64,000 nucleotides of DNA from Christensenella sp. UBA2853 (GCA_002350845.1 DEFL01000027.1:94171-158170); one strand, 5' to 3'. Positions 8,056 to 17,199 are shown, counted from the first letter of the stretch. Notes: a model not told the origin generated them from the letters alone. Made by a program: numbers and translations.

Positions 8056-9288
8056 TCACCTGACCACAATATCACCGCTCATTGTTTTTGCAAAAACCTG
8101 TGCCGTTTTTTCTCCGCTCCGGGGGGCCGGTACTTTTGACCTTGTATCTCCTGAACGCGAGGTCATTTCAACCGTGTAATTCCCTGGCTGCGGAAGATGG
8201 ATGCTGATGTCTCCGCTCCTGCTTTCTGCGTGAAGCAAATCCAGCTGTGAACCATCCAGCATTTCCATCTGAATTTCTCCGCTGACCGTTTTGGAGGAAA
8301 TCTCCTTCGCTTTCCCGGAAACCATGATATCTCCGCTTGTGGAAGTGAGTGTCAGCTGCGCCGTTTCCACATCCACTTCTACATCACCGCTCATGCTCTT
8401 ACACCATACCGAAGTGCAGGAACCATCCAGATTGATATCTCCTGACAGGGTATCCAGACGAATGGTTTCCCCGTTCCCTTCCAGTTCGATGTCACCGCTC
8501 ACGGTCCGTGCCTCCAGGCATTCATACTGAGCACTGCCGAGGAGATCTCCGCTGACCGTGTGGCAGACCAGGTCCCCGATATACACCTTTTCATTCAGGC
8601 GGATATCGCCAGAAACTGTTGAGGCATCCATCTTACCGATCCGGCATGGACGTCCTTGAACCCATACATCCCCCGATTCGCTGTGCATGGAAGCATGCTG
8701 TGCTTCCACACCCTCCCAGAGAATATCCCCTGCGGCTGTCCGGAGCTGATAATCCAGACTGATTCCGCCCGGTATTTCAATATACAGAGGAATCTGGTCC
8801 ATGCTCAGACGATTCAGGATGGAAAGAAACCAGGGCAGGCCGTGCTCCTGTTCCTTCTGCACTTCCTCCACCTGAATTGTTTTCCCGTTCCTGCTGATGC
8901 GCAAAAACTCACTGTCCGCATGCAGGTGGATCTGCTCATCTGAAGCAGGAAGCACATGTACATCATAATGACTGACAGAAACTGCTATGGACTCAACCTC
9001 ATCGGCCGGAAGATTCAGAGCGAATTTTTCCGGAGCCTGTTCCCCGCTGCTTTCCATCTGCTCCTCAGGCTGTTCTCTGACAGGATAGTCTTTGAGTATC
9101 TCGTCCATACCCTTCAGGCTCTCCACCACAGCAGCAATGGCTTCATCTTCATCCATTCCGTCTTTTACAAGGTCACTGTACCGCTCCTGGCAGTCCAGGA
9201 GGACCTGCTCATAGAGCACCTGCACTTCTTCGGTCTGTTCCGTATCCCGAAATACGATATCCACCAGTTTCCTGACTGTTTCATTCAT
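8056..9288 (-). CDS. DUF4097 beta-helix protein with DUF1700-like N-terminus
   Basis: The 410-residue protein has two parts. Residues 1-75 are helical and acidic, like the DUF1700/HAAS module that partners PadR repressors (LYEQVLLDCQERYSDLVKDGMDEDEAIAAVVESL). From about residue 90 it is a DUF4097-type right-handed beta repeat: about eleven repeats of a ~20-30-residue unit built round the motif (V/L/M/R)SGD(I/V/L) are seen down to the last residues SGDIVVR. No signal peptide or membrane segment is seen. The gene overlaps the end of padR by 8 nt, so the two are one operon. In related loci such proteins are linked to envelope or antibiotic stress responses; here the role is inferred only from that context. 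Confidence 0.88.
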   Translation of the reverse strand: MNETVRKLVDIVFRDTEQTEEVQVLYEQVLLDCQERYSDLVKDGMDEDEAIAAVVESLKGMDEILKDYPVREQPEEQMESSGEQAPEKFALNLPADEVESIAVSVSHYDVHVLPASDEQIHLHADSEFLRISRNGKTIQVEEVQKEQEHGLPWFLSILNRLSMDQIPLYIEIPGGISLDYQLRTAAGDILWEGVEAQHASMHSESGDVWVQGRPCRIGKMDASTVSGDIRLNEKVYIGDLVCHTVSGDLLGSAQYECLEARTVSGDIELEGNGETIRLDTLSGDINLDGSCTSVWCKSMSGDVEVDVETAQLTLTSTSGDIMVSGKAKEISSKTVSGEIQMEMLDGSQLDLLHAESRSGDISIHLPQPGNYTVEMTSRSGDTRSKVPAPRSGEKTAQVFAKTMSGDIVVR

Positions 9289-9640
9289 CGTGTCCGTCTC
9301 CCTTCCTGTCCCCGGTTTCCAGCAGATCCTGCATGATTCCGGCTGTCTGCTTCCATTCTTCCCGTCTGCTTTTGCAGTATGTTCTGCCCTGCTCTGTCAG
9401 GGCATAGTATCTTCTCCTGGCGCCATGTGTCTCATCTCCCCAATAGGAGCGGATCCATCCGGCCTGCTCTATGCGTCGAAATTCAATATATAACGGCCCT
9501 TCCTGCAGGATACAGGCTCCGCCGCTGACGCGTTCCACCTCCCTGATCACCGCATATCCGTAGGAATCCCCTTTCTCAAGAAGAGAAAGAATGACCACAT
9601 CCAGGTACGCTCTGACAACACTGGCCACTGAATCCTTCAT
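9281..9640 (-). CDS. PadR-family transcriptional repressor
   Basis: A 119-residue winged-helix protein of the small PadR type (s2): VILSLLEKGDSYGYAVIREVE, then LYIEFRRIEQAGWI and the wing GARRRYYALTEQGR, with a short C-terminal dimer helix. AAGGAGGGGG precedes the ATG at 9640. The promoter immediately upstream is covered by a dyad, so it very probably represses its own operon with the DUF4097 protein. Confidence 0.93.
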   Translation of the reverse strand: MKDSVASVVRAYLDVVILSLLEKGDSYGYAVIREVERVSGGACILQEGPLYIEFRRIEQAGWIRSYWGDETHGARRRYYALTEQGRTYCKSRREEWKQTAGIMQDLLETGDRKGDGHDE

Positions 9641-9660
9641 GTGTTTCCCCCTCCTTTCTA

Positions 9661-9694
9661 AGTGTATTATATTTTAATATACTTTCTTTTTCAA
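9661..9694 (-). promoter_or_regulatory. padR promoter with overlapping dyad operator
   Basis: On the minus strand TTGAAA (9694-9689), 17 nt and TATAAT (9671-9666). A dyad AGTGTATTA-N5-TAATATACT (9661-9683; 8 of 9 positions symmetric) covers the -10 box and half the spacer. This fits an autoregulatory PadR operator. Confidence 0.75.
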
Positions 9695-9756
9695 TGTATC
9701 TTGGATTTTTTAATCATCTTTTCATGTGCGCACTGCAAGATGAATCACTGCAGGAT

Positions 9757-9785
9757 TTGACAGTCTCCACGCTCTTACGTATAAT
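9757..9785 (+). promoter_or_regulatory. Consensus promoter of DUF1292 gene
   Basis: TTGACA (9757-9762), 17-nt spacer and TATAAT (9780-9785): a perfect sigma-A consensus, ahead of the gene at 9822. Confidence 0.9.
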
Positions 9786-9821
9786 GCTTGCGATTCTTAT
9801 TTCCGAAAGGGATGACGGCGG

Positions 9822-10109
9822 ATGAATTCCAAAGACAGCATTGTCTATACGGATGAGTATTATTCCCTCTATGATGAGGAAGAGGGCGAAGTCGAGTTCC
9901 ATATGGTCGCCCGCATCACGCTTGCAGACAAACAGTATGCAGTTTTTGAAGACCCAGATGATGAAGAAAGCCTGATGGTTTTTACCATCGAACCCGATGA
10001 AGAGGATACCGAGTCATTCCAACCTGTTCTGGATGAAGAGGAAAGTGAGCGCATCTTCTATCTGTTTGAAGCCGCTTATGATGAGTATGACTTCGGTGAG
10101 GCCACCTGA
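9822..10109 (+). CDS. DUF1292 protein, acidic, unknown function
   Basis: A 95-residue, very acidic protein with the DUF1292 pattern: a charged start, VARITLADKQYAVFEDPDDEE, then FTIEPDEED and a closing ERIFYLFEAAYDEYDF. DUF1292 proteins are widespread in Firmicutes, often near the Holliday-junction gene yrrK, but have no assigned function. Here it stands alone between a perfect promoter and a strong terminator, which implies good expression. No signal peptide is present. AAAGGGATGACGGCGG upstream gives a weak-to-moderate ribosome site. Confidence 0.88.
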   Translation: MNSKDSIVYTDEYYSLYDEEEGEVEFHMVARITLADKQYAVFEDPDDEESLMVFTIEPDEEDTESFQPVLDEEESERIFYLFEAAYDEYDFGEAT

Positions 10110-10148
10110 CCAGCATGTCCGATCACACTGAAATGTCATTGTCCCATG

Positions 10149-10188
10149 AAAAAAGACCGTCAGAACGTTTGATCTGACGGTCTTTTTT
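10149..10188. terminator. Strong bidirectional terminator
   Basis: A perfect 16-bp stem AAAAAAGACCGTCAGA/TCTGACGGTCTTTTTT with an 8-nt loop lies between the convergent DUF1292 and TIR genes. Confidence 0.95.
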
Positions 10189-10220
10189 CATCTTCGATCC
10201 ATGCTACCGGTCTGTTCTTC

Positions 10221-13200
10221 TTATCGGAAACGCGTTTCTTTCATTTCAAGCAGTTCCTCCAGCGTGTAGAGCGGAGAAAGGAACAGCTGTGAAATATAGG
10301 GCATTTCTCCGTTTCGCAGGATCATATGGGTTCCCGGCACGACGGCAAGCAGGCCGGGAATTCTGGCCCGGATTTTCAGGTTGTCCGCCCGAATCAGGTA
10401 TCCGGTATCCTGACCAAACCGCCTAAAGGAAACGGCATAATCTCCCAGCAGGGTCTTTTCTGCCCAGATTTCAGTAAACATACTGTCCACAGGCATGATT
10501 TCGCTGCACAGCCCATCCGCTGTACGAAGCAGACAGAACCTGTTGCCTGTCAGCCTCAGGCACAGAAGCTGGTCATCCTTGGAAAAAGATATGCCCTCAA
10601 TTGCACTGCGTTCAATGGGCAGCGGATAACATTGCATCTGTTTCATCTGCTCATTAAACAGGAAAAGACCCTTCGAATCTGCGATCGCAAGCACTTTCAG
10701 ATGATTGCCGCATGCGATGGCTGGTTCCGTCTGTGGAACACAATCCGGCACTGCATTCCAGAGACCGGACTCCAGATCACACAAAAGAACCTTCCCTGTT
10801 TCCGTGCCCGGCTGATACACTGCCAGCCAGCCGCAGCCACCGATTCCGGCGGTCAGGGGCAGTGACATACGCTCCGGCAGAGACGCTTCCCAAAGCTGTT
10901 CCGTATTTCTGATTGCCCGGACTGTCTGTGTGCTCATGTTTATTTCCGCATTCCAGATATTGTCTCCGGGACAGGAAAGAACATGCCGAACAACATTCTC
11001 ATTCTGATCCATTCGGGTTACAGCCCCGTCCTCTACACCAACCAGAACTTCACTCGGATAATACGTGCCCAGTGTGCCGAAAACGACCTGTTTTCCATCA
11101 TCCGAGAAACCGATCAGTGAGGTAAAGGATACTCCAGGAACCGTAAACCAGTTCTCAGACTCTGTTCCATCAGCCTTCAGGAAATGAAGATCGGCCGCAT
11201 TGCGGTCTTCCGCGTTCTGGGAGACAACCACAATGTTTCCCTGCGGACTCACAGCCACAGCAGTCATATTGAAGTCCTGAACCAGCACACGGCTCTCCGG
11301 ATTGCTCACGCGGCTGATCAGCAGCAGTTTCTGCCTGTCATTGACCAGTGTACAGGCGGCGGCAATCTTCTCCTCCTGAGCACTCATGTCCGCGCTGTTA
11401 ATCTGAAGATCTGCTCCGCCAAAAGGCCATGAAAATGCATCAGCCGGATTGATCTGCAGCATCGTGCCATCTATCAGCAGCGCACGAAGGCACCGATTTC
11501 CAGCGGAGGAAACATATGGTGAGGCAGCACAGAGTGTGCCGGACAGACCAATTTCAGAAACCAGGCGTCCATCCCTCATATTCAAAACAGAGATGACATC
11601 ACAGCCAGTTGAATAAACGGCGATCAGCTGCTGTTCCTCATCTGTCCAGATCTCACAGGTTCCCGGCAGATTGTCTGTCTGCCAGGCCCAGACCTGTGTT
11701 CCCTCGTCCAGCCGCCAGGCTGATATCTCGTTCAGCGTGGTAAACGTATCTGCCAAGAAATCGAACGAATCCCAATCGATCGTATTACTAAACACCAGGA
11801 CCATTTCTTCGGTCAGGAACACCGACAGGTCATTCGTCGTCAGGTCTTCTCCATAGCCATTGGCAGACGTATTCAGATCGATCACATGCCGGATCCCGCC
11901 GGTTTCCTTCTCGAAGATAAACAGCAGAAGACGGTCTTCTCCATCTGCCGGACTGCCCAACGCGACGATCTGGCCATTGGCATCCACAGCCCACTTTGAA
12001 AAACTGTACGTTCCTTCCGGATCCGGATCAAAATCCATCAGAACCTGTCCATCCGGTTTCAACCGCCGGTAAGGTTTGACTTCCTCCGCCTTGTCGCCCG
12101 ACGCCTTGAGCAGCAGCTCCCCGTCGCTGCATGCAAGAAGCGAGTATCCATCCTCACTCCACAGAATGTTCCCGGTGCTCTGCTCGATCCTGCAGACAAC
12201 AAACGCTGTGGATGCGATCAGAACATCCGGATTCAGACACTGGATTCGTGTGGTCGGATTCAGCAGCTTTGATTCCATGATGGTTCTTTCCCACTTTTTT
12301 TCTCCCATGGGAGAAAAGCCTTTAACCACGCAGGGGTTGCTGGCGGTAAATGCCATGGATCCATCCTTTGCCACGGCGATATCATCAATCAGCAAAACCG
12401 TGTCCACAAGCGCCCGCTGTGTAAACAGCCGTTCATCATGATAGACATACAGCGCATCTGCGAGGACCTCTTCACTGGCAGCAACATAGGGACGTTCCGG
12501 ATCTTTCGAGCCGGGAAGCACGTCGGCTGACTGGCGCATGGCCCCGATCCGGTCACCGCCCCGAAGCAGGTTGGCGGCATAGCCTGCGACAGCTTCTGAT
12601 TCATTCTGCTGGGCCAGCCGAAGCGCTTGAGTGACCTGTGCGTTTTTTACAAGCAGAACAGAAGCAAAGCCGAGTGCGGTCACCACGATGACACCGGCTG
12701 CCATGCTGAGCAGGCGGATCTTTCTGCGCTGGGCACGCTGTACGAGATCGTCAAAATCACAGCCGATCATCGCAGCGGCCAGACGAAGATATTCACGCTT
12801 CAGCTTCGCACGGATTTCTGATGGGCGGTCGGAGGACAGGTTCGCTGCCATCGGCTCGCAGGGCTGACCGTTTTCATCCTTCAACAGCTGGGGCGGAAAC
12901 GATTCCTCCGGTTTCCCGGTGACCAGCACGCAGAGCACGTGATCCCTTCCGTGAAGGTCAATGAAGGTATCCACCTCACGCATGCACCACAGAGACTCCC
13001 GAAACTGAGGCGTACAGATCACAATCAGATATTCCGATTCCTGCAGTGCTGTCTGAATGGACTCAGACAGGCTGGCAGAAAGCGGCAGCTCATCCTCATC
13101 CCGGAAAATCCGCCCCAGCCGCCTTTCCCCATTCCTGCGCAGGCGTGAGGGAATCGTGTATTTTTCCAGAAGCCTGTGGACAGCAACTGCAACAGTACGG

Positions 13201-13244
13201 TCCGGCTCCAGATGCCGGTAGCTGATAAACGCCTTGTATTTCAT
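10221..13244 (-). CDS. Membrane TIR-domain protein with C-terminal beta-propeller
   Basis: The 1007-residue protein has three parts. Residues 1-150 form a TIR domain: KYKAFISYRHLEPDR at the start, GRIFRDEDELPLSASLSESI, YLIVICTPQFRESLWCMREVDTF; E90 in the WCMRE motif is at the place of the catalytic Glu of TIR NAD-hydrolases. Residues ~176-198 (LLSMAAGVIVVTALGFASVLLV) form one membrane helix. After it comes a helical linker (NLLRGGDRIGAMRQSADVLP, typical after such anchors) and ~750 residues of WD40-like strands (for example QIVALGSPADGEDRLLLFIF, KQVVFGTLGTYYP). The start at 13244 follows GGAGGGGG; an earlier ATG at 13259 lacks a site. The layout suggests a membrane sensor with a cytoplasmic TIR effector or adaptor. 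A defence role is possible but there are no other defence genes nearby. Confidence 0.88.
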   Translation of the reverse strand: MKYKAFISYRHLEPDRTVAVAVHRLLEKYTIPSRLRRNGERRLGRIFRDEDELPLSASLSESIQTALQESEYLIVICTPQFRESLWCMREVDTFIDLHGRDHVLCVLVTGKPEESFPPQLLKDENGQPCEPMAANLSSDRPSEIRAKLKREYLRLAAAMIGCDFDDLVQRAQRRKIRLLSMAAGVIVVTALGFASVLLVKNAQVTQALRLAQQNESEAVAGYAANLLRGGDRIGAMRQSADVLPGSKDPERPYVAASEEVLADALYVYHDERLFTQRALVDTVLLIDDIAVAKDGSMAFTASNPCVVKGFSPMGEKKWERTIMESKLLNPTTRIQCLNPDVLIASTAFVVCRIEQSTGNILWSEDGYSLLACSDGELLLKASGDKAEEVKPYRRLKPDGQVLMDFDPDPEGTYSFSKWAVDANGQIVALGSPADGEDRLLLFIFEKETGGIRHVIDLNTSANGYGEDLTTNDLSVFLTEEMVLVFSNTIDWDSFDFLADTFTTLNEISAWRLDEGTQVWAWQTDNLPGTCEIWTDEEQQLIAVYSTGCDVISVLNMRDGRLVSEIGLSGTLCAASPYVSSAGNRCLRALLIDGTMLQINPADAFSWPFGGADLQINSADMSAQEEKIAAACTLVNDRQKLLLISRVSNPESRVLVQDFNMTAVAVSPQGNIVVVSQNAEDRNAADLHFLKADGTESENWFTVPGVSFTSLIGFSDDGKQVVFGTLGTYYPSEVLVGVEDGAVTRMDQNENVVRHVLSCPGDNIWNAEINMSTQTVRAIRNTEQLWEASLPERMSLPLTAGIGGCGWLAVYQPGTETGKVLLCDLESGLWNAVPDCVPQTEPAIACGNHLKVLAIADSKGLFLFNEQMKQMQCYPLPIERSAIEGISFSKDDQLLCLRLTGNRFCLLRTADGLCSEIMPVDSMFTEIWAEKTLLGDYAVSFRRFGQDTGYLIRADNLKIRARIPGLLAVVPGTHMILRNGEMPYISQLFLSPLYTLEELLEMKETRFR

Positions 13245-13381
13245 CTCTTCCCCCTCCACTTTCCATGCATCGTCCTATTTCGTGTATCCGCTCGGCGTCA
13301 TTTTCTTTCCTGTCGGTCAGGCGCACATCTCTCAAACGAATCGTAAAAATCCGGACATGCTGATATGCCTGCACTCAATGC

Positions 13382-13408
13382 AAAAGGCAGCCTGCACGGC
13401 TGCCCTTT
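13382..13408 (-). terminator. Terminator after S41 protease pair
   Basis: The minus strand reads AAAGGGCAGCC-GTGCA-GGCTGCC followed by TTTT (one bulged G), just after the stop at 13440. Confidence 0.75.
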
Positions 13409-13439
13409 ATCCTGGCTTTTCCAGGCATTTGATCATGTT

Positions 13440-14714
13440 TCAGGCAGCCGGGATCTCTGTGCTGTCCATTTTTTCCGTCATGACTTCCCATGCTTTTTTC
13501 AGCTGCGGGTCATTCAAATCCCCAAATTCATAGATGCCCGGATCCCCTTCCGGCAGCTCAGCAATCACATCCGGTGTAATGCCGATCTTATGCACCTTGT
13601 TCCCATTGGGCGTATAGTACTGGGCAATGGTCACCTGCATGCCTGCGCCTTCACTTCCAACCGGTGTAACCGCCTGAATAATGCCTTTTCCATAACTTTG
13701 CACGCCTACCACCGTGGCATCCGCGCGGTCCTGCAGAGCACCGGTCAGGATTTCCGAGGAGCTTGCACTGTTCTCGTTGACGATCACCACCAGCGGCAGA
13801 TCCACCCGGCCATCTGAGGTATACGTATAATCCTTCGTGCCATCCTTATATTCGGTATAGTACATCAGGCCCTGATCCAGGAAAAGATCACCGATACTTT
13901 CCGCGTCGCTCACCCATCCGCCAGGATTGTCCCTGAGGTCGATAATCAGTCCTTTGATGCCCTTTGCGTTCAGAGCTTCCAGGGCTTCAGCGAACTTTTC
14001 AGAGCAGTCGCCTGCGAATTCATAGAGATAAATGTAACCGATATCGCCTTCCAGGACGGTGGATTCCACTCTGTTGACATTGACAACAGCGCGGGTCATC
14101 ACAGTTTTGCGCTCCTCCCCATTGCGAAGGAAGGTCACATTGACATCCGTTCCCGGCGTACCCCGCATGATTTCCACAGCATCATTGAGATTGTCCGCCG
14201 TGACATACATGTCCTCAACCATGTAAAGAATATCTCCGCGCAGGACACCGGCCTTTTCTGCGGGACTTCCGGTAAACACACGGATGGCTGTGCAGATTCC
14301 GGTGGTGTAATCCGCAGAAATCAGAATACCGACGCCGGCATACTCGCCTTCATCATCTTCCCACATGCTGGCATACTCTTCAGCCGTATAGTAAAACGTA
14401 TACGGATCACCGATGGCACTGAGCATGCCCATTGCGGCCCCGTCGAGCATGCTATGCTCATCGGTATCCTCATAATAGTTTTCCTCAACAATCGCCATGA
14501 TTTCCATGAGCGTGTTGTATTTCTGATACCGTTCATACTCTTCCCTGGAAATGGTGACCAGTTCGCCGCCCGCTTCCGGAAGACTGCTCTGTGTGTTCCT
14601 GACGCTGTCGCCACGAAACATGCTCTGCAGTCCAAGATACGGAAGCGCAGTGCATCCGGACAGCATGACAAGGCAGATGGCAAGGCTCACAACCAGAATG
14701 ATTCTTTTCTTCAT
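13440..14714 (-). CDS. S41 C-terminal processing peptidase, lipoprotein
   Basis: The 424-residue protein has a lipoprotein signal (LSGC, Cys21), a linker with the S41 N-terminal helix, a PDZ domain at about 125-205 (YAGVGILI... AGVLRGDILYMVED) and the tail-specific protease core. Catalytic residues can be placed by family spacing: S318 in NENSASSSEI, K343 in SYGKG and Gln347 four residues on, matching the Ser-Lys-Gln triad of CtpB-type enzymes. It should act outside the membrane, trimming or degrading exported proteins. It starts 3 nt after the stop of a second S41 protease and shares the same architecture, so the pair arose by tandem duplication. No SpoIVFA/B-like partner is seen. Confidence 0.92.
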   Translation of the reverse strand: MKKRIILVVSLAICLVMLSGCTALPYLGLQSMFRGDSVRNTQSSLPEAGGELVTISREEYERYQKYNTLMEIMAIVEENYYEDTDEHSMLDGAAMGMLSAIGDPYTFYYTAEEYASMWEDDEGEYAGVGILISADYTTGICTAIRVFTGSPAEKAGVLRGDILYMVEDMYVTADNLNDAVEIMRGTPGTDVNVTFLRNGEERKTVMTRAVVNVNRVESTVLEGDIGYIYLYEFAGDCSEKFAEALEALNAKGIKGLIIDLRDNPGGWVSDAESIGDLFLDQGLMYYTEYKDGTKDYTYTSDGRVDLPLVVIVNENSASSSEILTGALQDRADATVVGVQSYGKGIIQAVTPVGSEGAGMQVTIAQYYTPNGNKVHKIGITPDVIAELPEGDPGIYEFGDLNDPQLKKAWEVMTEKMDSTEIPAA

Positions 14715-14717
14715 GCT

Positions 14718-15944
14718 TTATTCACCTTTCTTGTGGGTGGAACTGAGTGTACTGCTCATATCATCCAGCGCAGCCTGCAGCTGCGGGTCGGCAAGATCAC
14801 CAAGCTTGTACATTCCATTGTCTCCCTCCGGGAGTCCAATCACAACATCGGGCTCAATCCCGACCTTATGCACAGCAAATCCCGATGGAGTGAAATACTG
14901 CGCGACCGTCAGCTGCATGGCCGCGCCTTCCGCGTCAACCTGCAGCAGATGCTGCACAACGCCTTTCCCATAGCTGGTCACGCCGACCACACGCGTTCCC
15001 AGACGGTCCCGAAGCGCTCCGGTCAGCAGTTCCGAACAGGATGCGCTGTTCTCATTGACGATCACGCAGATCGGCAGATCCTCTGCGCCTTCTGATGTTC
15101 TGTAATACTGCTTCTGGCCGTTACGGTATTCAATGTAGGTCAGAACGCCGCTGTCCAGAAACAGATCTCCAATGGCAAGCGCATCGTTCAGCAGTCCACC
15201 CGGGTTGTCTCTCAGATCCAGAATCAGTCCTTCCATCCCCTGGGCTTTCAGGCCATCATAGGCTTCCTTAAACTGGTTTGCACAATCCCCCATGAATTCC
15301 CACAAACGGATATAGCCAATCTGAGATGTGAGCATGCAGGACTCCACGCGGTTGATGCTGATCTGTGCCCGTCCCACTGTCAACTCCAGCTTCTCATCGC
15401 CGCGCAGAAACGTCACATGGACGGTTGTCCCCGGGGTTCCGCGCATGATGGTGACGGCATCCTGGATTGTTTCCGGTGTGACCATCAGGTCTTCCACCTG
15501 ATAGAGCACGTCGCCGCGCTGTACACCGGCCGCTTCCGCAGGGCTGCCTGCAAATACACGGCTGATTGTGCTGGTACGGGTCACATAGGAGGTGCTGATC
15601 TGAATGCCGATCCCCGCATAGTTTCCCTGCTGATGCTCCATATAGGAAGCAAAGCTTTCTGCAGTGTAATAAAAGGTATAGGGATCTCCAAGGGAATCGA
15701 GCAGTCCGGCTGCTGCCCCATCGAACAAACTGGACTCATCAATCTCCTCATAATAATTTGCTTCCACAACGTCCAGTATTTCCATGAGCGTATCCATTTT
15801 GCGATACTGCTCATAGAGTTCCCTCGGGATCGTCACGGTATCCGTTCCGGATGCCGGAAGCGCTTCCGATTCACTGCCTACTGAAGGAAGGCAAAGCGCC
15901 GTCATCATCAGAAAGTAAAGGAAGATGGCTTTGATTCTTTGCAA
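14718..15944 (-). CDS. S41 C-terminal processing peptidase, secreted paralogue
   Basis: A 408-residue paralogue of the next gene: N-terminal signal sequence (IKAIFLYFLMMTALCLPSVGS) without a lipobox, PDZ domain (YAGIGIQI... AGVQRGDVLYQVED) and the protease core with Ser in NENSASCSEL, Lys in TSYGKG and Gln four residues on. It is therefore expected to be active but released or membrane-tethered by its uncleaved signal, unlike the lipidated partner. The start is probably TTG at 15944, 8 nt after AGGAGG; the GTG at 15953 overlaps that site. It is first of the protease pair and may be co-transcribed with the regulator ending at 16014, since no terminator is seen in the 69-nt gap. Confidence 0.9.
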   Translation of the reverse strand: MQRIKAIFLYFLMMTALCLPSVGSESEALPASGTDTVTIPRELYEQYRKMDTLMEILDVVEANYYEEIDESSLFDGAAAGLLDSLGDPYTFYYTAESFASYMEHQQGNYAGIGIQISTSYVTRTSTISRVFAGSPAEAAGVQRGDVLYQVEDLMVTPETIQDAVTIMRGTPGTTVHVTFLRGDEKLELTVGRAQISINRVESCMLTSQIGYIRLWEFMGDCANQFKEAYDGLKAQGMEGLILDLRDNPGGLLNDALAIGDLFLDSGVLTYIEYRNGQKQYYRTSEGAEDLPICVIVNENSASCSELLTGALRDRLGTRVVGVTSYGKGVVQHLLQVDAEGAAMQLTVAQYFTPSGFAVHKVGIEPDVVIGLPEGDNGMYKLGDLADPQLQAALDDMSSTLSSTHKKGE

Positions 15945-16013
15945 TACGTGCACCTCCTGCCTCTGCCGGCAGTCCCCTGTCCGCAGCAGGCTTTGATCGT
16001 CATCTGCGCCGTT

Positions 16014-17075
16014 TCAGCGCTCCTGTTCCTCTTTCCTGCGCCGTTTTTTCAGTTCCATGAAAATTCTGAATGTCACAGCATCATCAAACTTCCGCAGATC
16101 CAGCCCCGTGTGTCTGTACACTTTGTCCAGTCTGTAAACCAGTGTATTCCTGTGAATGTACAGCTGCCTTGCTGTATCTGAAAGGTTCAGATCTTTCCGG
16201 AAGAAGGTGTCGATCGTATCCATAATATCTTTGCTGAGCACTTTCTCTGTTCTCGGAGAGAAAAGAACACGGAGATAGCTTTCTGCAATATTCTCCGGAA
16301 GTTCCACCAGGAAACGTTCCAGCATGAGATGGGAATATGCATAGATATAATCCCGCGGAGCAAACGTCCGACCGACTTCAATCGCACGGCGCGCTTCCAT
16401 ATAGCTGTCTTTCAGCTCATACAGGTCCGAAACGCCGTTGCCGATTCCGACCGTCATGGTCCGTGCAGTTTCACTCATCAGTGTTTCCTGAAGTGCTTGT
16501 GCAAACTGTACAGCTTCATCCAGTGTCTCGTTATCTGCGATTTCCTTGATCAGCGCAACCGTATGCCGGTCAATTTCCACCAGAATGTCGGAGTTTTCCA
16601 GCGGGGTAATGTCCTTCAGCATATCATAGGTTCTGGTGCTGTCCGTCTGCAGAATGTGAAAGATCAGAACACGTCTTTCCACTTTCCTGATCAGATTGTA
16701 TTTCTGGCAGACGGCATCACAGTCTTCCTGCGCCAGTGTGCCAAGCAGCAGATGGCGGCACAATTCCATCTCTGAGTCTTCCGTCTCATGATGGGCTTCC
16801 AGTCCGCGAATCAGCGCTGCGCTCAGTTTAAGAATATTCTGCGCTCCAGGGACATTCCGGTCACAAATCAGCACAACCTCCGGATTGGTCACCCGTATGC
16901 ACAGTTTGCCCATGATAATGACAGGAGTATCCTCCCGCAAGGCAGTCGAAGCACGGATGACAAGATGCTCCGGATTGGAAACAACAGCTTCCTGGTCCCT
17001 GTCAATCACCTGAACCGGGACACCCAGCTTCGCCAATGTTCCTTCAATCAGTTCCATCATCTGTAAATCAACCAT
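16014..17075 (-). CDS. PucR/CdaR-type transcriptional regulator
   Basis: A 353-residue protein whose C-terminus carries the PucR-type helix-turn-helix: DLNLSDTARQLYIHRNTLVYRLDKVYRHTGLDLR, then the closing FDDAVTFRIFMELKKRRR. The middle (RVLIFHILQTDSTRTYDML... VGIGNGVSDLYELKDSYMEARRAIEVG) is the GGDEF-like CdaR domain. The N-terminal ~130 residues resemble a small ligand-sensing (sugar-diacid or PAS-like) domain. Regulators of this class usually activate purine- or sugar-acid-use genes; here the nearest downstream genes are the S41 proteases, and the purine permease is 12 kb away, so the target is not evident. AGGGGG stands 8 nt before the ATG. Confidence 0.88.
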   Translation of the reverse strand: MVDLQMMELIEGTLAKLGVPVQVIDRDQEAVVSNPEHLVIRASTALREDTPVIIMGKLCIRVTNPEVVLICDRNVPGAQNILKLSAALIRGLEAHHETEDSEMELCRHLLLGTLAQEDCDAVCQKYNLIRKVERRVLIFHILQTDSTRTYDMLKDITPLENSDILVEIDRHTVALIKEIADNETLDEAVQFAQALQETLMSETARTMTVGIGNGVSDLYELKDSYMEARRAIEVGRTFAPRDYIYAYSHLMLERFLVELPENIAESYLRVLFSPRTEKVLSKDIMDTIDTFFRKDLNLSDTARQLYIHRNTLVYRLDKVYRHTGLDLRKFDDAVTFRIFMELKKRRRKEEQER

Positions 17076-17118
17076 GTCTATACCCCCTGTCCGTCAAAAT
17101 GCACAAAAAACTATGTTT

Positions 17119-17146
17119 ATTATATCATGTCTCTTCTTTTGTGAAA
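17119..17146 (-). promoter_or_regulatory. Promoter of PucR-type regulator
   Basis: TTTCAC (17146-17141), 16 nt and TATAAT (17124-17119) on the minus strand, 44 nt before the start codon. Confidence 0.55.
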
Positions 17147-17199
17147 AGTGCCGAAAACCGGGCCGAACCATCCCCGTCATGGCCCGCATCAGGGACAGC

